Under the pieces are notes generated by a model. It ran no database searches, was not told the DNA's origin, and saw only the letters and a list, made by a program, of their open reading frames with translations. Position numbers and translations under genes: made by a program. A DNA stretch of 64,000 bases from Acutalibacter muris. Lineage in GTDB: Bacteria > Bacillota > Clostridia > Oscillospirales > Acutalibacteraceae. This document shows, one piece after another, positions 23,994-33,154 of this stretch; position 1 is the stretch's first letter; every line of letters starts with the position of its first letter. The stretch lies in NCBI RefSeq assembly GCF_002201475.1, contig NZ_CP021422.1, positions 1,922,001 to 1,986,000 on the forward strand. Direction: 5' to 3'.

Positions 23994-24746
23994 TTATTTT
24001 CTGCGATGGGTAATTCCATCAATCTCCTCCATTGCTTCCTTAAAATTCGTTATCTCTTTTGGTACAGCAGTAGTAAAGTCCAACTGTGCCGGGTTAATTC
24101 TGCGATTATGTATGGCATAATTAACTCTATCTGCACAGTGGCATGTCCCGTTTCCATATTCGCCACAGTATTCCTTTAAGAACTCTGCAACCTTTTTGCG
24201 GATTCTTGACAGGCGCTGGCGATAGGCTTCCGGCGTAATTCCCAGAATATCTCCAGCAATACGGCTGTCCAACTTGAACATCGTACCCAGTATGAAGATG
24301 CAGCGGCTTTCAGCGTCCAGGCACTGCAGCATAACATTGGTGCAGGAAAGCTTCAGCTCTTCAGCCAGAATAGACTGCTCTACATTCTGAGTCAGATCCG
24401 GCACATCACCGATTTTTGCGTTTTTGATATCGTCCCCATAAAACTCAAAGCTGAGGGGGAACTTGGCAAACATATGCTTCTGGTAGTTCTTCAGATGGTT
24501 GGTCGCAATGCTGAACACCCATGTTGAAAATGAACTCTCACCCTTAAAGGAAGACAGGTGGGTAATGACTTTCAGCAGGATATCCTGTGTTGCGTCCTCC
24601 GCATCATGGAAAGTTCCAAGCATACGCAGGGAAAGGTTAAACACCAGATCCTGTATGCCAAGCACAATGCTCTCAAGTGACCTTTTATCCCCAGATGTCG
24701 CTTTTTGGACCAAATCCAATAATTCTTCGTTCGTAAACTGATTCAT
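23994..24746 (-). CDS. ECF-like sigma factor with Cys-containing C-terminal extension
   Basis: Region 2 is clear (LVFNLSLRMLGTFHDAEDAT, QDILLKVITHLSSFKGESSF, STWVFSIATNHLKN) as is region 4 (RCIFILGTMFKLDSRIAGDI, LGITPEAYRQRLSRIRKKV). After region 4 an unusual ~60-residue tail has CGEYGNGTCHCADRVNYAIH. The cysteines could bind metal or sense thiol stress. No anti-sigma gene is next to it. Its promoter region (24750-24914) has an imperfect TATACGGA...TCCGTATA dyad. Confidence 0.75.
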   Translation of the reverse strand: MNQFTNEELLDLVQKATSGDKRSLESIVLGIQDLVFNLSLRMLGTFHDAEDATQDILLKVITHLSSFKGESSFSTWVFSIATNHLKNYQKHMFAKFPLSFEFYGDDIKNAKIGDVPDLTQNVEQSILAEELKLSCTNVMLQCLDAESRCIFILGTMFKLDSRIAGDILGITPEAYRQRLSRIRKKVAEFLKEYCGEYGNGTCHCADRVNYAIHNRRINPAQLDFTTAVPKEITNFKEAMEEIDGITHRRK

Positions 24747-24914
24747 GATTCCTCTTTTCTGAAGCGCTTATGCTATTTTATACGGAAACACATCTGGAAG
24801 CATTTGACTCCGCCCCCCTCTGCGGCGCTTCAACGCAGGGTTTTATCCGTATATATAATTAGACAACCCTTTCCCGTATGTGCGACAGGAAATTTTATGT
24901 TTTTCAAAAAACTA

Positions 24915-25484
24915 CTATTTCCCCTCCAGCGCCTTTGTTCCCGCTATCAAAACCCTCAATGAAATTTCAAAACTCTCCTCAATAGATACCGGATTTCCAA
25001 ACGCATGGTTATTTACCAGTAAGGCGAAGCCTTCCAAGAATCCACGATATGTGCGTATCAGGTGTTCGCTGTTTTCCTTTGATATATTAAGCATGGTGAA
25101 AGCTTTATATATTATGGAAAACATCTCTTTCGTGGCATTCTGCGTTTCCTCATTTTCAAATTTGTTGTACCAGAGCATCGCATTGAAAACACCAGGATTT
25201 TCAGTTGCGTACTTATAAAACGCGCGGCAGATTGCTTCCAACGCAATATACCCGCTGACACATACTGCCGCACCCGTAAGAGCTTTGTCCATTTGTCTCC
25301 AGCCAAAGAGCATAATTTCCTTTTGTAGTTCCTCTATACCTTTAATATGATTGTAAAGGGACGGAGGCTGAACATTTAAGTGTTCAGCGAGCAATTTCAA
25401 TGTAATCTTATCATAACCGATTTCATTTGCCAGTTCAGCCGCTTTTCGTATTACTGTTTCCTTATCAAGGCCCGCTCGTGCCAT
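24915..25484 (-). CDS. TetR/AcrR-family regulator with WHG-type C-terminal domain
   Basis: N-terminal helix-turn-helix KETVIRKAAELANEIGYDKI, then LKLLAEHLNVQPPSLYNHIK; the C-terminal ligand domain reads like the TetR_C WHG group (LEAICRAFYKYATENPGVFN). Two adjacent ATGs (25487, 25484) are possible; the second is seven bases from GGAGG. No obvious divergent target remains: the ATPase fragment upstream is on the same strand. Confidence 0.75.
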   Translation of the reverse strand: MARAGLDKETVIRKAAELANEIGYDKITLKLLAEHLNVQPPSLYNHIKGIEELQKEIMLFGWRQMDKALTGAAVCVSGYIALEAICRAFYKYATENPGVFNAMLWYNKFENEETQNATKEMFSIIYKAFTMLNISKENSEHLIRTYRGFLEGFALLVNNHAFGNPVSIEESFEISLRVLIAGTKALEGK

Positions 25485-25558
25485 CATGCACCTCCGAAAA
25501 CTATTCTTACTTATATTATAACTAATCAGAATAATTTTGCCAAGAGTCCTCTGCGCTG

Positions 25559-25807
25559 TCAGACCTCTATGTTTCTCACCTTCTGTGCCATATTAAACAT
25601 CAATAGCTGTTCTTTTAGATGAGCATATATCTGCTTCGCCGTCATATCCTCATATTCCATTGAATCAAAGCAGCAGTTTATGATACGCTCCGCCGGAACA
25701 TTTCGCTTGGTCTTAAGCTTTTCCATAATCATTTTGAGTATCGTAGACTTTCCGCAGCGGCGTACTCCTGTGAGTATTTTTGCAAAAAGGATGTCCATAT
25801 AAGCCAT
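25559..25807 (-). pseudogene. AAA_14/DUF4143-type ATPase, N-terminal fragment
   Basis: Walker A ITGVRRCGKST-like (ILTGVRRCGKSTILKM) and a following strand (ERIINCCFDSMEYEDM) identify the start of an ATPase of the AAA_14 plus DUF4143 group, normally about 400 residues. Here it ends after ~83 codons. It begins just past the lipoprotein gene. Confidence 0.6.
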
Positions 25808-25811
25808 TATT

Positions 25812-26315
25812 TTATCCACCTCTCACGTCTTTGACCGACACTTCAAGGCTTCCGCTGAAATTTTCACCTTTCAGAACTAGGTAATTATCGCCTGACGAAA
25901 TCGTGTACTCTTTCGTATCCTCCGAACTGGTATTTGCAACCGAGTATTCATCGCTACCGGCGATCCAATTCAACTCCGCCGTTCCACCCTCTATGGTAAG
26001 TTTATAGGTTACTTGCAGGTGATTGCCGTTTTCACGATTCAAAGCCGTTCCGCCGAAAATGAACTCTTTTCCGTTAAATCCATCATAGGCAGCCACATAA
26101 GTACCCGTATAGGCGTCAACGCCTTCGTCTTTCTCACCCTGCAAATCCTTTTCTTTTGTAAGTGCGTGTTTGCTGAAGGACTGGACCCACCTGTCCCACC
26201 CGTCAATAAGATTGTCTTTCAAGCTGCCTTTATCATGATTAGAGCTGCACGCAGAAAGAACGCCGATAATACTCAAAACCAAAAGAACAGATAGGATTGT
26301 TTTTGCCTTTTTCAT
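25812..26315 (-). CDS. Lipoprotein linked to the FEG-type ABC transporter
   Basis: A 167-residue lipoprotein: MKKAKTILSVLLVLSIIGVL then SACSSN lipobox. The mature part is a small beta-rich domain (EFIFGGTALNRENGNHLQVT, KLTIEGGTAELNWIAGSDEY). ATG 26315 follows GAGGTGAGCGTT. As the last gene of the transporter operon it may be an immunity lipoprotein of the LanI kind, which bind the antimicrobial peptide outside the cell; this is inference from place and signal. Confidence 0.65.
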   Translation of the reverse strand: MKKAKTILSVLLVLSIIGVLSACSSNHDKGSLKDNLIDGWDRWVQSFSKHALTKEKDLQGEKDEGVDAYTGTYVAAYDGFNGKEFIFGGTALNRENGNHLQVTYKLTIEGGTAELNWIAGSDEYSVANTSSEDTKEYTISSGDNYLVLKGENFSGSLEVSVKDVRGG

Positions 26316-26325
26316 AACGCTCACC

Positions 26326-26610
26326 TCACATAAAGTGCGTGTTTATCATCATTCCCACGAATACAATTCCCCCAACGGCATAAAGGCTGTTTACAACCAA
26401 GCAGACTTTCATTAAATTGCTTTGCGCCTTTGCCTTGATATATGAGATAATGGTAAACACGCCGCTGAAAATCATAAATGCAGCATAGCAGGCAATCATA
26501 ATTTCAGCAACAGGCGATTCTAACGCCCAATCAAAAGTTCTAAGAGGGAGAACTGTCCACGGGACAAAAAGCATAATGGTGCTGACAGTGGTTAAAATTT
26601 TGGTTTTCAT
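26326..26610 (-). CDS. Small three-helix membrane protein in the immunity operon
   Basis: A 94-residue protein with hydrophobic segments around 5-22, 35-58 and 70-90 (ILTTVSTIMLFVPWTVLPL, IACYAAFMIFSGVFTIISYI, VNSLYAVGGIVFVGMMI). It lies ten bases upstream of the lipoprotein and six bases after the permease. The function is unknown; a role in the same immunity or export complex is likely. Confidence 0.55.
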   Translation of the reverse strand: MKTKILTTVSTIMLFVPWTVLPLRTFDWALESPVAEIMIACYAAFMIFSGVFTIISYIKAKAQSNLMKVCLVVNSLYAVGGIVFVGMMINTHFM

Positions 26611-26615
26611 AATAA

Positions 26616-27386
26616 TTATCTCCTTTCAGCCTGCCCGAAACGAAGGCAGGAAATGCCCAAACATAAGATTGTAATAAGGGTGGCAACAGGTATCCATGGT
26701 ATGAGTTCGACCTGCGCCATATCAAGATTTGTTGCAAGTTTTCCATATTCTGCCGTTATCACAAAGAACGGATACGACATTGGATAGACAAACCATGCCT
26801 TTGTATTGATTATCAATACAGATGGAACTATCGAAGCTAAGCCAATACCGATTGAAAAAATCGGCGTCTGGATACAAACCGATAGCATCCAAAAAAATGC
26901 AATCATCGGTATTGCAGACAGAAATATCAAGCTAATTTCTTTCAGTACAAATAACGGCGGCAGAATGAAGTTATAATCCTGTGTCCCCGAACTGATGGCG
27001 GCGCTGGCATAGTACACGCCCGTCATCATTAAGATTTGCACTGCCGCCAGCGTGAGCAATACAACAAACTTGGCTATACAGAGTTTCGCTGTACTTATAG
27101 GCAGGGAGAGCATTTTCAAAATGCCCTTGTTTGCTCTTTCCGTCTGACTTAAAAGAACTGTCCCAACTACCATACTTGCGGGGAACATAAACCACGCCAT
27201 TCCCATAAAACCTTGAATAAAGAAATTGTTTTCCGGCGAAATCCCCTCCGCCTGCATACCAAAATTCATTTTAGCATTCAGGATAGATGGTATCCAAAGA
27301 ATAACGGCAGCCACAGCCAAAATGAAAAGGATTTTAGATCGGCGTATCTTTCCTGCCTCTACGCCGACAAGTGTTAAAAAGTTCAT
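26616..27386 (-). CDS. Lantibiotic-immunity-type ABC permease (LanG-like)
   Basis: A 256-residue ABC-2 permease with six membrane segments; MNFLTLVGVEAGKIRRSKIL at the start is typical of MutG/EpiG-like permeases. It overlaps the preceding permease by 4 bases. With its partner and the ATPase it forms an F-E-G set that expels antimicrobial peptides from the membrane. Confidence 0.75.
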   Translation of the reverse strand: MNFLTLVGVEAGKIRRSKILFILAVAAVILWIPSILNAKMNFGMQAEGISPENNFFIQGFMGMAWFMFPASMVVGTVLLSQTERANKGILKMLSLPISTAKLCIAKFVVLLTLAAVQILMMTGVYYASAAISSGTQDYNFILPPLFVLKEISLIFLSAIPMIAFFWMLSVCIQTPIFSIGIGLASIVPSVLIINTKAWFVYPMSYPFFVITAEYGKLATNLDMAQVELIPWIPVATLITILCLGISCLRFGQAERR

Positions 27387-28105
27387 TCAAACGACCTCCT
27401 TACCTTTACGAGTATGAGCTGTGCTAATCCACAAATAGCAAGCTCTGCGATTGCTCCGCAGATATAGTACGTTGACCTCGTTATATCTGCACCCGCAAAT
27501 ATCTGAAAAGGCATTGCAAAGGGAAAAAGGGAAAGAGCAAAATTCGTTGCCGGCAGCATCGTTGCGGTAAATACGCATACTACGCCGATCCCAAGGGATA
27601 CCCACATATTTTTACAGGCTTCCGAAATAAGAAGCGACAAAATCATGCAGGGTAACATCAACAATAACGAATACCCAAAATATTTGCACAGTTCACCAAA
27701 AAAGCCGCTTCCGACCTCAAACCAATGATAAGAACAGAATGTGATTGCTCCAGCTTCAAGGACAAGCACAAAAAGGCTCATAAAAGCCGTCAAAACCGCT
27801 TTACCAAAGAAAATGGAGCTTTCCAGAATTGGCAGGGACTTCATTTTCTGCATAGCGTTGTCAGCATATTCCGTATGATATAAAAGGCAGCTTCCGGCTA
27901 CAACAAGCAGCACATTCAGCATGGCCATCATCTGCCAGTTTGCACCAAGCAAAATTTGTATTGGACTGCCCTGCTGGTTAAGATACATTTCAGAACGGAC
28001 TGCCATGTTGATCACAGGAACAGCCGCAGCTAATATTCCGCCGCCGAAGAATGAAGGCAAAAAACCAGTCCGCTTTACCTTTTTACATTCCAAAGAAACA
28101 CTCAT
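27383..28105 (-). CDS. Lantibiotic-immunity-type ABC permease (LanE-like)
   Basis: A 240-residue permease, MSVSLECKKVKRTGFLPSFF with six hydrophobic segments (GGGILAAAVPVINMAV, MMAMLNVLLVVAGSCLLY, VLTAFMSLFVLVLEAGAIT and others). It overlaps the ATPase stop by 4 bases (ATGA). Confidence 0.75.
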   Translation of the reverse strand: MSVSLECKKVKRTGFLPSFFGGGILAAAVPVINMAVRSEMYLNQQGSPIQILLGANWQMMAMLNVLLVVAGSCLLYHTEYADNAMQKMKSLPILESSIFFGKAVLTAFMSLFVLVLEAGAITFCSYHWFEVGSGFFGELCKYFGYSLLLMLPCMILSLLISEACKNMWVSLGIGVVCVFTATMLPATNFALSLFPFAMPFQIFAGADITRSTYYICGAIAELAICGLAQLILVKVRRSFE

Positions 28106-28857
28106 CGCACCTCCCCCCTTTGTCTGTTGTCAGCGTCGATCAGGGCAAGGAAGGTATCCTCCAGATTATCCGTAGGGTAGCCCTGTGAAACTGCACTGGA
28201 TTTCAACTGATCAAGCGTTCCCTCAAACAGCAAATGACCGTGATTCAAAATGCCGATGGTGTCCGCCATCAGTTCTATTTCGGACAGCAGGTGCGACGAT
28301 ACCAAAACGGTACAATTAAACTTTTCCGGCAAAGAACGGATCAGCGTTCGGATTTCGTGAATACCGACAGGATCAAGTCCGTTTGTCGGTTCGTCTAAAA
28401 TCAGGATCGGCGGCTTTCCGATTAAGGCGCTTGCAAGACCTAACCGCTGTTTCATTCCAAGAGAATATTTTTTTGCAAGCCGCTTCTTAAACTGCGTCAG
28501 TCCCACGATTTCAAGTGCTTCCGCTACGGTGGATTTAGGCAACCCTAATATTTTGCGGATAATTTCGAGATTTTCTTCACCGCTTAAATTCCCATAAAAA
28601 GCGGGGGCTTCAATAAACGAGCCGATTTCTTTTAGAATCTGCACTCTGTTGTCGGAGTACGTCTTCCCATCAATCGTAAATGAACCGCCGGTAGGTTTGG
28701 TAAGCCCCAAAAACATTTTCATGGTAGTGGACTTTCCGGCACCGTTCGGACCGAGAAAGCCATAGACAGCACCTTTCGGAATATGCAGGTCGATACCCGA
28801 AACCGCTGTAAAATCTGCATACGATTTCGTTAAGTTTTTTGTTTCAATGATATTCAT
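28102..28857 (-). CDS. Lantibiotic-immunity-type ABC ATPase (LanF-like)
   Basis: A 251-residue ATPase: Walker A GPNGAGKST, signature YSLGMKQRLG, Walker B LILDEPTNGLD and H-loop VSSHL. The MNIIETKNLTKSYADFTAVS start and C-terminal DTFLALID motif match the SpaF/NisF/BcrA group. First gene of the F-E-G operon, divergent from a two-component system that most likely switches it on. Confidence 0.85.
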   Translation of the reverse strand: MNIIETKNLTKSYADFTAVSGIDLHIPKGAVYGFLGPNGAGKSTTMKMFLGLTKPTGGSFTIDGKTYSDNRVQILKEIGSFIEAPAFYGNLSGEENLEIIRKILGLPKSTVAEALEIVGLTQFKKRLAKKYSLGMKQRLGLASALIGKPPILILDEPTNGLDPVGIHEIRTLIRSLPEKFNCTVLVSSHLLSEIELMADTIGILNHGHLLFEGTLDQLKSSAVSQGYPTDNLEDTFLALIDADNRQRGEVR

Positions 28858-28926
28858 TGTGTTTGCTCCTTTCTTATCATTGCAAGTACATTGTAACTTC
28901 TCAACCTTGTGCTAACCTTCTCGTGT

Positions 28927-28948
28927 CCTTACATTTACCTTACATTTC
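28927..28948. promoter_or_regulatory. Direct repeats for the adjacent response regulator
   Basis: CCTTACATTTA and CCTTACATTTC stand head to tail with an 11-bp period, one helical turn, in the 154-bp divergent region. Seen from the ABC operon they lie just upstream of a -35/-10 pair (AGGTTA, 17 bases, TACAAT at 28890-28895 complement), the place used by OmpR-type activators. Confidence 0.6.
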
Positions 28949-29011
28949 ATCGCATATTAGAAAATGACACATTTTCTATGGTATAATAGGAAGCACAAAG
29001 GAGGCACCCTT

Positions 29012-29716
29012 ATGGACTTTGATTACTTAAAACAAAAACGCATTTTGCTTGTCGATGATGAGCAGGAGCTTTTAGATATGGTCGTATCCATCTTAAACGA
29101 GGGCGGATTTCAAAATATCAGAACGGCAAAAACGGTAAGTGAAGCAGTTACGGTTTCTGAAACCTATCAGCCTGAACTTGCGATTCTCGATGTAATGCTC
29201 CCTGATGGGAATGGGTTTGCCCTGATGGAGCGGCTTAAACAATCGGCTGATTATCCCATGCTGTTCTTAACTGCCCGTGGCGAGGATGACGATAAGTTCC
29301 ATGGCTTCGGACTTGGCGCAGATGATTATATGGTAAAGCCGTTTTTGCCAAAGGAGCTTTTATTCCGTATAAATGCCATTCTTCGCAGAAGCTATAAAGC
29401 AGAAAATCCCCTTGTGAAACTGCGTGACAGCGAAATTGACTTTGCGCGTGCAGAGGTCATAAAGAATGGAGAACATATTTTACTTACGGCAAAAGAACAT
29501 GACCTCCTTACAGCTTTATATCGGAACGCAGGGCGAATTGTTACGATTGACGCTCTCTGCGAAGCGGCTTGGGGCGATAATCCTTTCGGCTACGAAAACT
29601 CGCTGATGGCGCATATCCGCCGTATCAGAGAAAAAATTGAAGCGAACCCATCTCAGCCTGTTTCTCTGATAACAATCAAGGGACTTGGATATAAGCTCGT
29701 TACGGAGGGCAAGTGA
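29012..29716 (+). CDS. OmpR-family response regulator (LanR/SpaR-like)
   Basis: A 234-residue regulator: receiver with acidic pair DDE, phospho-acceptor Asp60 (LAILDVMLPDGNG), Thr and Lys (FLTARG, MVKPF), then a winged-helix DNA-binding domain (LLTAKEHDLLTALYRNAGRI, LMAHIRRIREKIEANP, ITIKGLGYKLV). ATG 29012 follows AAAGGAGGCACCCTT. A TATAAT box lies at 28982. It is co-transcribed with the kinase. Confidence 0.85.
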   Translation: MDFDYLKQKRILLVDDEQELLDMVVSILNEGGFQNIRTAKTVSEAVTVSETYQPELAILDVMLPDGNGFALMERLKQSADYPMLFLTARGEDDDKFHGFGLGADDYMVKPFLPKELLFRINAILRRSYKAENPLVKLRDSEIDFARAEVIKNGEHILLTAKEHDLLTALYRNAGRIVTIDALCEAAWGDNPFGYENSLMAHIRRIREKIEANPSQPVSLITIKGLGYKLVTEGK

Positions 29717-29717
29717 C

Positions 29718-31109
29718 ATGAAAAGCGTACCGAAACTAATACGGCGTTTTATCGGTATTATGCTCCTCTCCTCGATGTTGCTCATTATTCTGAATTTCGC
29801 TTTATTGGGAATATATACGCTGAATCAGGCGCCGAATGGTTCTCCTTGGATAACGGCGCAGGAAGTTGCCGATCACTTATCCAAAAGTGAAACCGGATAT
29901 GTTTTAAGCGAAGACACCGCGCTTGAACTTCAACACGCAAATGTATGGGCTATTTTTATTGACAACAGGGCAATGAAAGTAGTATGGCAGACGGATTATC
30001 TTCCCGAAGCCGTACCCATGTCATACACCATTTCGGATATAGCGAGCCTGACCCGTGGTTATATCGACGGATATCCTACATTTACAGGAGAAGCGGAAAA
30101 CGGACTTGTGGTACTGGGCTATCCGAAAGACAGCTTTTGGAAACATATGTGGCCGAGTTGGGACTATCATTTCATCGTCAACTTGCCCAAAACAGTCCTT
30201 TCTGTTTTAGCAATCAATCTGGCCCTGATTTTTATCATCTATGTGATTGCCAATTCCAATCTGTTAAAATCCGTGAAACCGATTGTCAGTGGAATACAGG
30301 CTTTGTCAACCAACGAAGAAGTCCACATCAGGGAAAAGGGGCTTTTATCCGAGCTTGCAGTAAGCATTAACAAGACCTCAGATATTTTAAAAACGCAAAG
30401 TGGACAGCTCCGAAAAAGAGAAACCGCAAGAGCAAATTGGATCGCAGGGGTGTCCCACGACATACGAACCCCTCTGTCAATGGTAATGGGGTATGCCGGC
30501 CAGTTGGAAAGTGATATGCAGCTATCAGAAGATAACCGTCAAAAAGCGGCGGTTATTGTACGCCAAAGCAAACGAATGCGAAACCTGATTAACGACTTGA
30601 ATCTTGCGTCCAAGCTGGAATATAATATGCAGCCGATAAGCCCTGAAAGGCAAAATCTAATTGCCGTTGTCCGTCAGGTAGTAGTTGATTTCATCAATAT
30701 GAGTATTGATGAAAAGTACACGATTGAATGGGAAACAGATGAAGAATTAACTTCCTGTACCGCAAATGTTGACAAAGACTTAATTAAAAGAGCAGTAAGT
30801 AATCTGATTCAAAACAGCATGAATCATAACGAACAAGGAAGCCATATCTTCGTTCGTGTTGTAGCTGAAGATGCTGTTTGTACGGTCGTTGTTGCCGATG
30901 ACGGTGTGGGTGCAACAGATGAGCAGATTGAAAAATTGAACAACACGCCGCATTATATGGTGTGCGATGAACAAACAAACGAACAGCGCCATGGATTAGG
31001 ATTGCTCCTTGTCAAACAAATCATATTTGCACACAACGGCATAATGCAGATAAAGCATAGCGAGCACGGCGGCTTTGAGGTCGATCTAAGCTTGCCGATG
31101 TCTGTGTAA
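29718..31109 (+). CDS. Sensor histidine kinase paired with the regulator before it
   Basis: A 463-residue kinase: membrane segment ~13-35, extracytoplasmic domain to ~165, second membrane segment (VLSVLAINLALIFIIYVIAN), H-box VSHDIRTPLSMV, N-box NLIQNSMNHNEQGSH, G-boxes DDGVGA and HGLGLLLVKQI. ATG 29718 follows GGAGGGCAAGTGAC, one base past the regulator stop. The ~130-residue outer loop suggests peptide sensing. Possible partner of the LanFEG-like operon. Confidence 0.85.
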   Translation: MKSVPKLIRRFIGIMLLSSMLLIILNFALLGIYTLNQAPNGSPWITAQEVADHLSKSETGYVLSEDTALELQHANVWAIFIDNRAMKVVWQTDYLPEAVPMSYTISDIASLTRGYIDGYPTFTGEAENGLVVLGYPKDSFWKHMWPSWDYHFIVNLPKTVLSVLAINLALIFIIYVIANSNLLKSVKPIVSGIQALSTNEEVHIREKGLLSELAVSINKTSDILKTQSGQLRKRETARANWIAGVSHDIRTPLSMVMGYAGQLESDMQLSEDNRQKAAVIVRQSKRMRNLINDLNLASKLEYNMQPISPERQNLIAVVRQVVVDFINMSIDEKYTIEWETDEELTSCTANVDKDLIKRAVSNLIQNSMNHNEQGSHIFVRVVAEDAVCTVVVADDGVGATDEQIEKLNNTPHYMVCDEQTNEQRHGLGLLLVKQIIFAHNGIMQIKHSEHGGFEVDLSLPMSV

Positions 31110-31129
31110 GGCAAAAGAGGAAATATGTA

Positions 31130-31172
31130 AAGCCCTGATACCCACATTGATTTGTGAAGGATCAGGGCTTTT
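31130..31172 (+). terminator. Terminator of the two-component operon
   Basis: AAGCCCTGAT pairs perfectly with ATCAGGGCTT, 21-base loop, then TTGATTATTT. It works for both strands and separates the convergent ABC operon. Confidence 0.75.
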
Positions 31173-31227
31173 GATTATTTATGCTTTCTGAAGGGACAGC
31201 AATCATCTGGTTCTCACTGCGAATAAT

Positions 31228-31869
31228 TTATGCCCTCCGCTTGCGGAGCCTTTGATAGAATAGAGCTGCTGCCGTCATCAGTAGTCCTGCAAGGAACAGC
31301 CACAGCTTTGCTGCGTAGCTGCCTGTGGCCATAGAAAACAGATAAAAGCTTCCCAGCTTTGGCCCCATTCCGATATTGATCGCATAGTACAGCAGCGGCG
31401 GCATGTATCCGATGACTGTATTTCCTGTCAGCGCTGAGGTAAACATACCCATGGAACCTAAGAACAAGGCATCTGCAATAGTTCCAAGCGCCAACACTGG
31501 CGTGACATCGCAGCTTTGCAGCTTCATAGATACGGTAAATACACAGATCAGCAGAGCGGCAGCCCCTATCGAATACACCGTTCGTATCAGATGAACCTTT
31601 GCTGTGCTGCAATACTTGGAAGATACCAGGTCGTCAATTTCCTCGTTCTGCTCCGGCTGAAATACTGGCGTCAGCAGCACAACACCAATCAGAGAAACAA
31701 ACATCTCCAGTGGCATGGCAGCGGAATTTCGATCCAGATTAGCTGTGCCGATAAATAACGGAGTGACAAGGCACAATAGGACAGCCACCGCAATGGACAA
31801 AAGTGCGTTATGCCTGAGATTGATTTTTGCGATCTCTAATACCGGAAACCGCTTTTTTGAAGAATGCAT
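31228..31869 (-). CDS. ABC-2-type permease, small subunit
   Basis: A 213-residue membrane protein with six hydrophobic stretches (LLSIAVAVLLCLVTPLFIG, MFVSLIGVVLLTPVF, IGAAALLICVFTVSM and others). I chose ATG 31869 (MHSSKKRFPVLEIAKIN) because upstream ATG 31902 lacks a ribosome site. It overlaps the larger permease by 62 bases, so the pair is strongly coupled. Confidence 0.65.
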   Translation of the reverse strand: MHSSKKRFPVLEIAKINLRHNALLSIAVAVLLCLVTPLFIGTANLDRNSAAMPLEMFVSLIGVVLLTPVFQPEQNEEIDDLVSSKYCSTAKVHLIRTVYSIGAAALLICVFTVSMKLQSCDVTPVLALGTIADALFLGSMGMFTSALTGNTVIGYMPPLLYYAINIGMGPKLGSFYLFSMATGSYAAKLWLFLAGLLMTAAALFYQRLRKRRA

Positions 31870-33154
31870 TTCCACCGAATTTCCCCTTTCTTTTCGCTTC
31901 ATAGATGAAAATTGTGAGTAGGATAAGTGCCAGGGCGATTCCCGCCATCAGCAGCCTGTTCTGCACAAGGTTCCCAAAATGCTCCAGATAATCCTGGGTG
32001 CGGAACCATGAATATGCTCCTGCGTTGTGGCGGGGCGCCAGGCGAAACAGGGCATATGCCGAAGGAACGGTTTTGATTCCCAGATTCACATCGAACATCC
32101 ACCAAAGCCCCTGTACTGCAACGGCAATGGGTGTGCCGGTTAATTCCGTCAAGAACATACCGATAGCTGTGGAAATCATCACGCTTGGCAGCAGCCAGCC
32201 GAAATCGTACTTGAGAGGAGCCAGGTAATCCAGCTGCATACCGTGATAACTGCTCCAGACCATCATGTTTGATATATAAGAGATGATAATGACCGGGAGC
32301 ATAGCTGCTATCACAAGCGCCAGATACCGGATAAAGGTAAGCTTGGCAGCGGAGGTTTTCTTTGTATAGATCAACGCCTCCATTTTGGCACGCCGGTCCT
32401 TCATACTCAGAATGACCGCCAGAAACACCGGCAGGATTGACAGCACCATAACGCCCGCATAGTCAGAGAACAGACGGGCATAACCGCCGGTCACTTTGTC
32501 GGAACTGATTGCAAGGTCGTACCGCTCTTTTGCCTCTTCATAGGTCAGCGGAACCGTCCCGTACCCAATCAGGGAATCCACCGCGTAGTTGGAACCGCCG
32601 CCCAGAAGATCGTCTGCCTTCCCCATCAGCTCCTTGAAACGGGCATAGTCCATGTCATCACGGACTGCGAATGTCATTTTTTCAGGACTGTTCTGCTGTT
32701 TCTCCTCCGAGCCGATGGTAAAGCTGCCGTTGCCGTCCTGCTGCATCCCCTCCCCGCCGATTTGAAAGGTGTAATTGTCGGAACCGCCAGCCGTCATCCC
32801 GGCTACTTCCTGCAGAATTGTTTCCTTGTCAGCTCCCGTAATTTCAGAGAGTATCTCAGCCATTTTTTCCTGCTTCCCCTCGCTGAGCTTTACATGCTTA
32901 ATGAATCCAATGGGATAGGTGGTATAGTCATTGCCTCCAAACTCCGCCAACAGAGCTTGGAGTGCAGCTGGCATGATGATTTCGGGGATTTCCTCGTATT
33001 TAAATCCGTAGCTGCCGCCCGGCTGTGGTTCCTCAAGGAGATTGTCTTGAAAGCGGAATACCCCCTGAGAGAACAGCCCGATCACAACAGCTGCAACGAA
33101 AATCAAGTAGGGAAGGGATTTTACAACCTTTTTAATCTCCTGCAACAACAGCAT
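31808..33154 (-). CDS. ABC-2-type permease, large subunit with long outer loop
   Basis: 448 residues. The first membrane segment (LPYLIFVAAVVIGLFSQGVF) is followed by a ~185-residue extracytoplasmic domain (to about residue 215) containing a low-complexity Gly/Gln stretch (IGGEGMQQDGNGSFTIGS), then five further membrane segments. The layout is that of ABC-2 exporters with a large first loop. ATG 33154 is coupled to the ATPase stop (TAATG) with GAGGTGAG upstream. Confidence 0.7.
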   Translation of the reverse strand: MLLLQEIKKVVKSLPYLIFVAAVVIGLFSQGVFRFQDNLLEEPQPGGSYGFKYEEIPEIIMPAALQALLAEFGGNDYTTYPIGFIKHVKLSEGKQEKMAEILSEITGADKETILQEVAGMTAGGSDNYTFQIGGEGMQQDGNGSFTIGSEEKQQNSPEKMTFAVRDDMDYARFKELMGKADDLLGGGSNYAVDSLIGYGTVPLTYEEAKERYDLAISSDKVTGGYARLFSDYAGVMVLSILPVFLAVILSMKDRRAKMEALIYTKKTSAAKLTFIRYLALVIAAMLPVIIISYISNMMVWSSYHGMQLDYLAPLKYDFGWLLPSVMISTAIGMFLTELTGTPIAVAVQGLWWMFDVNLGIKTVPSAYALFRLAPRHNAGAYSWFRTQDYLEHFGNLVQNRLLMAGIALALILLTIFIYEAKRKGKFGGNAFFKKAVSGIRDRKNQSQA

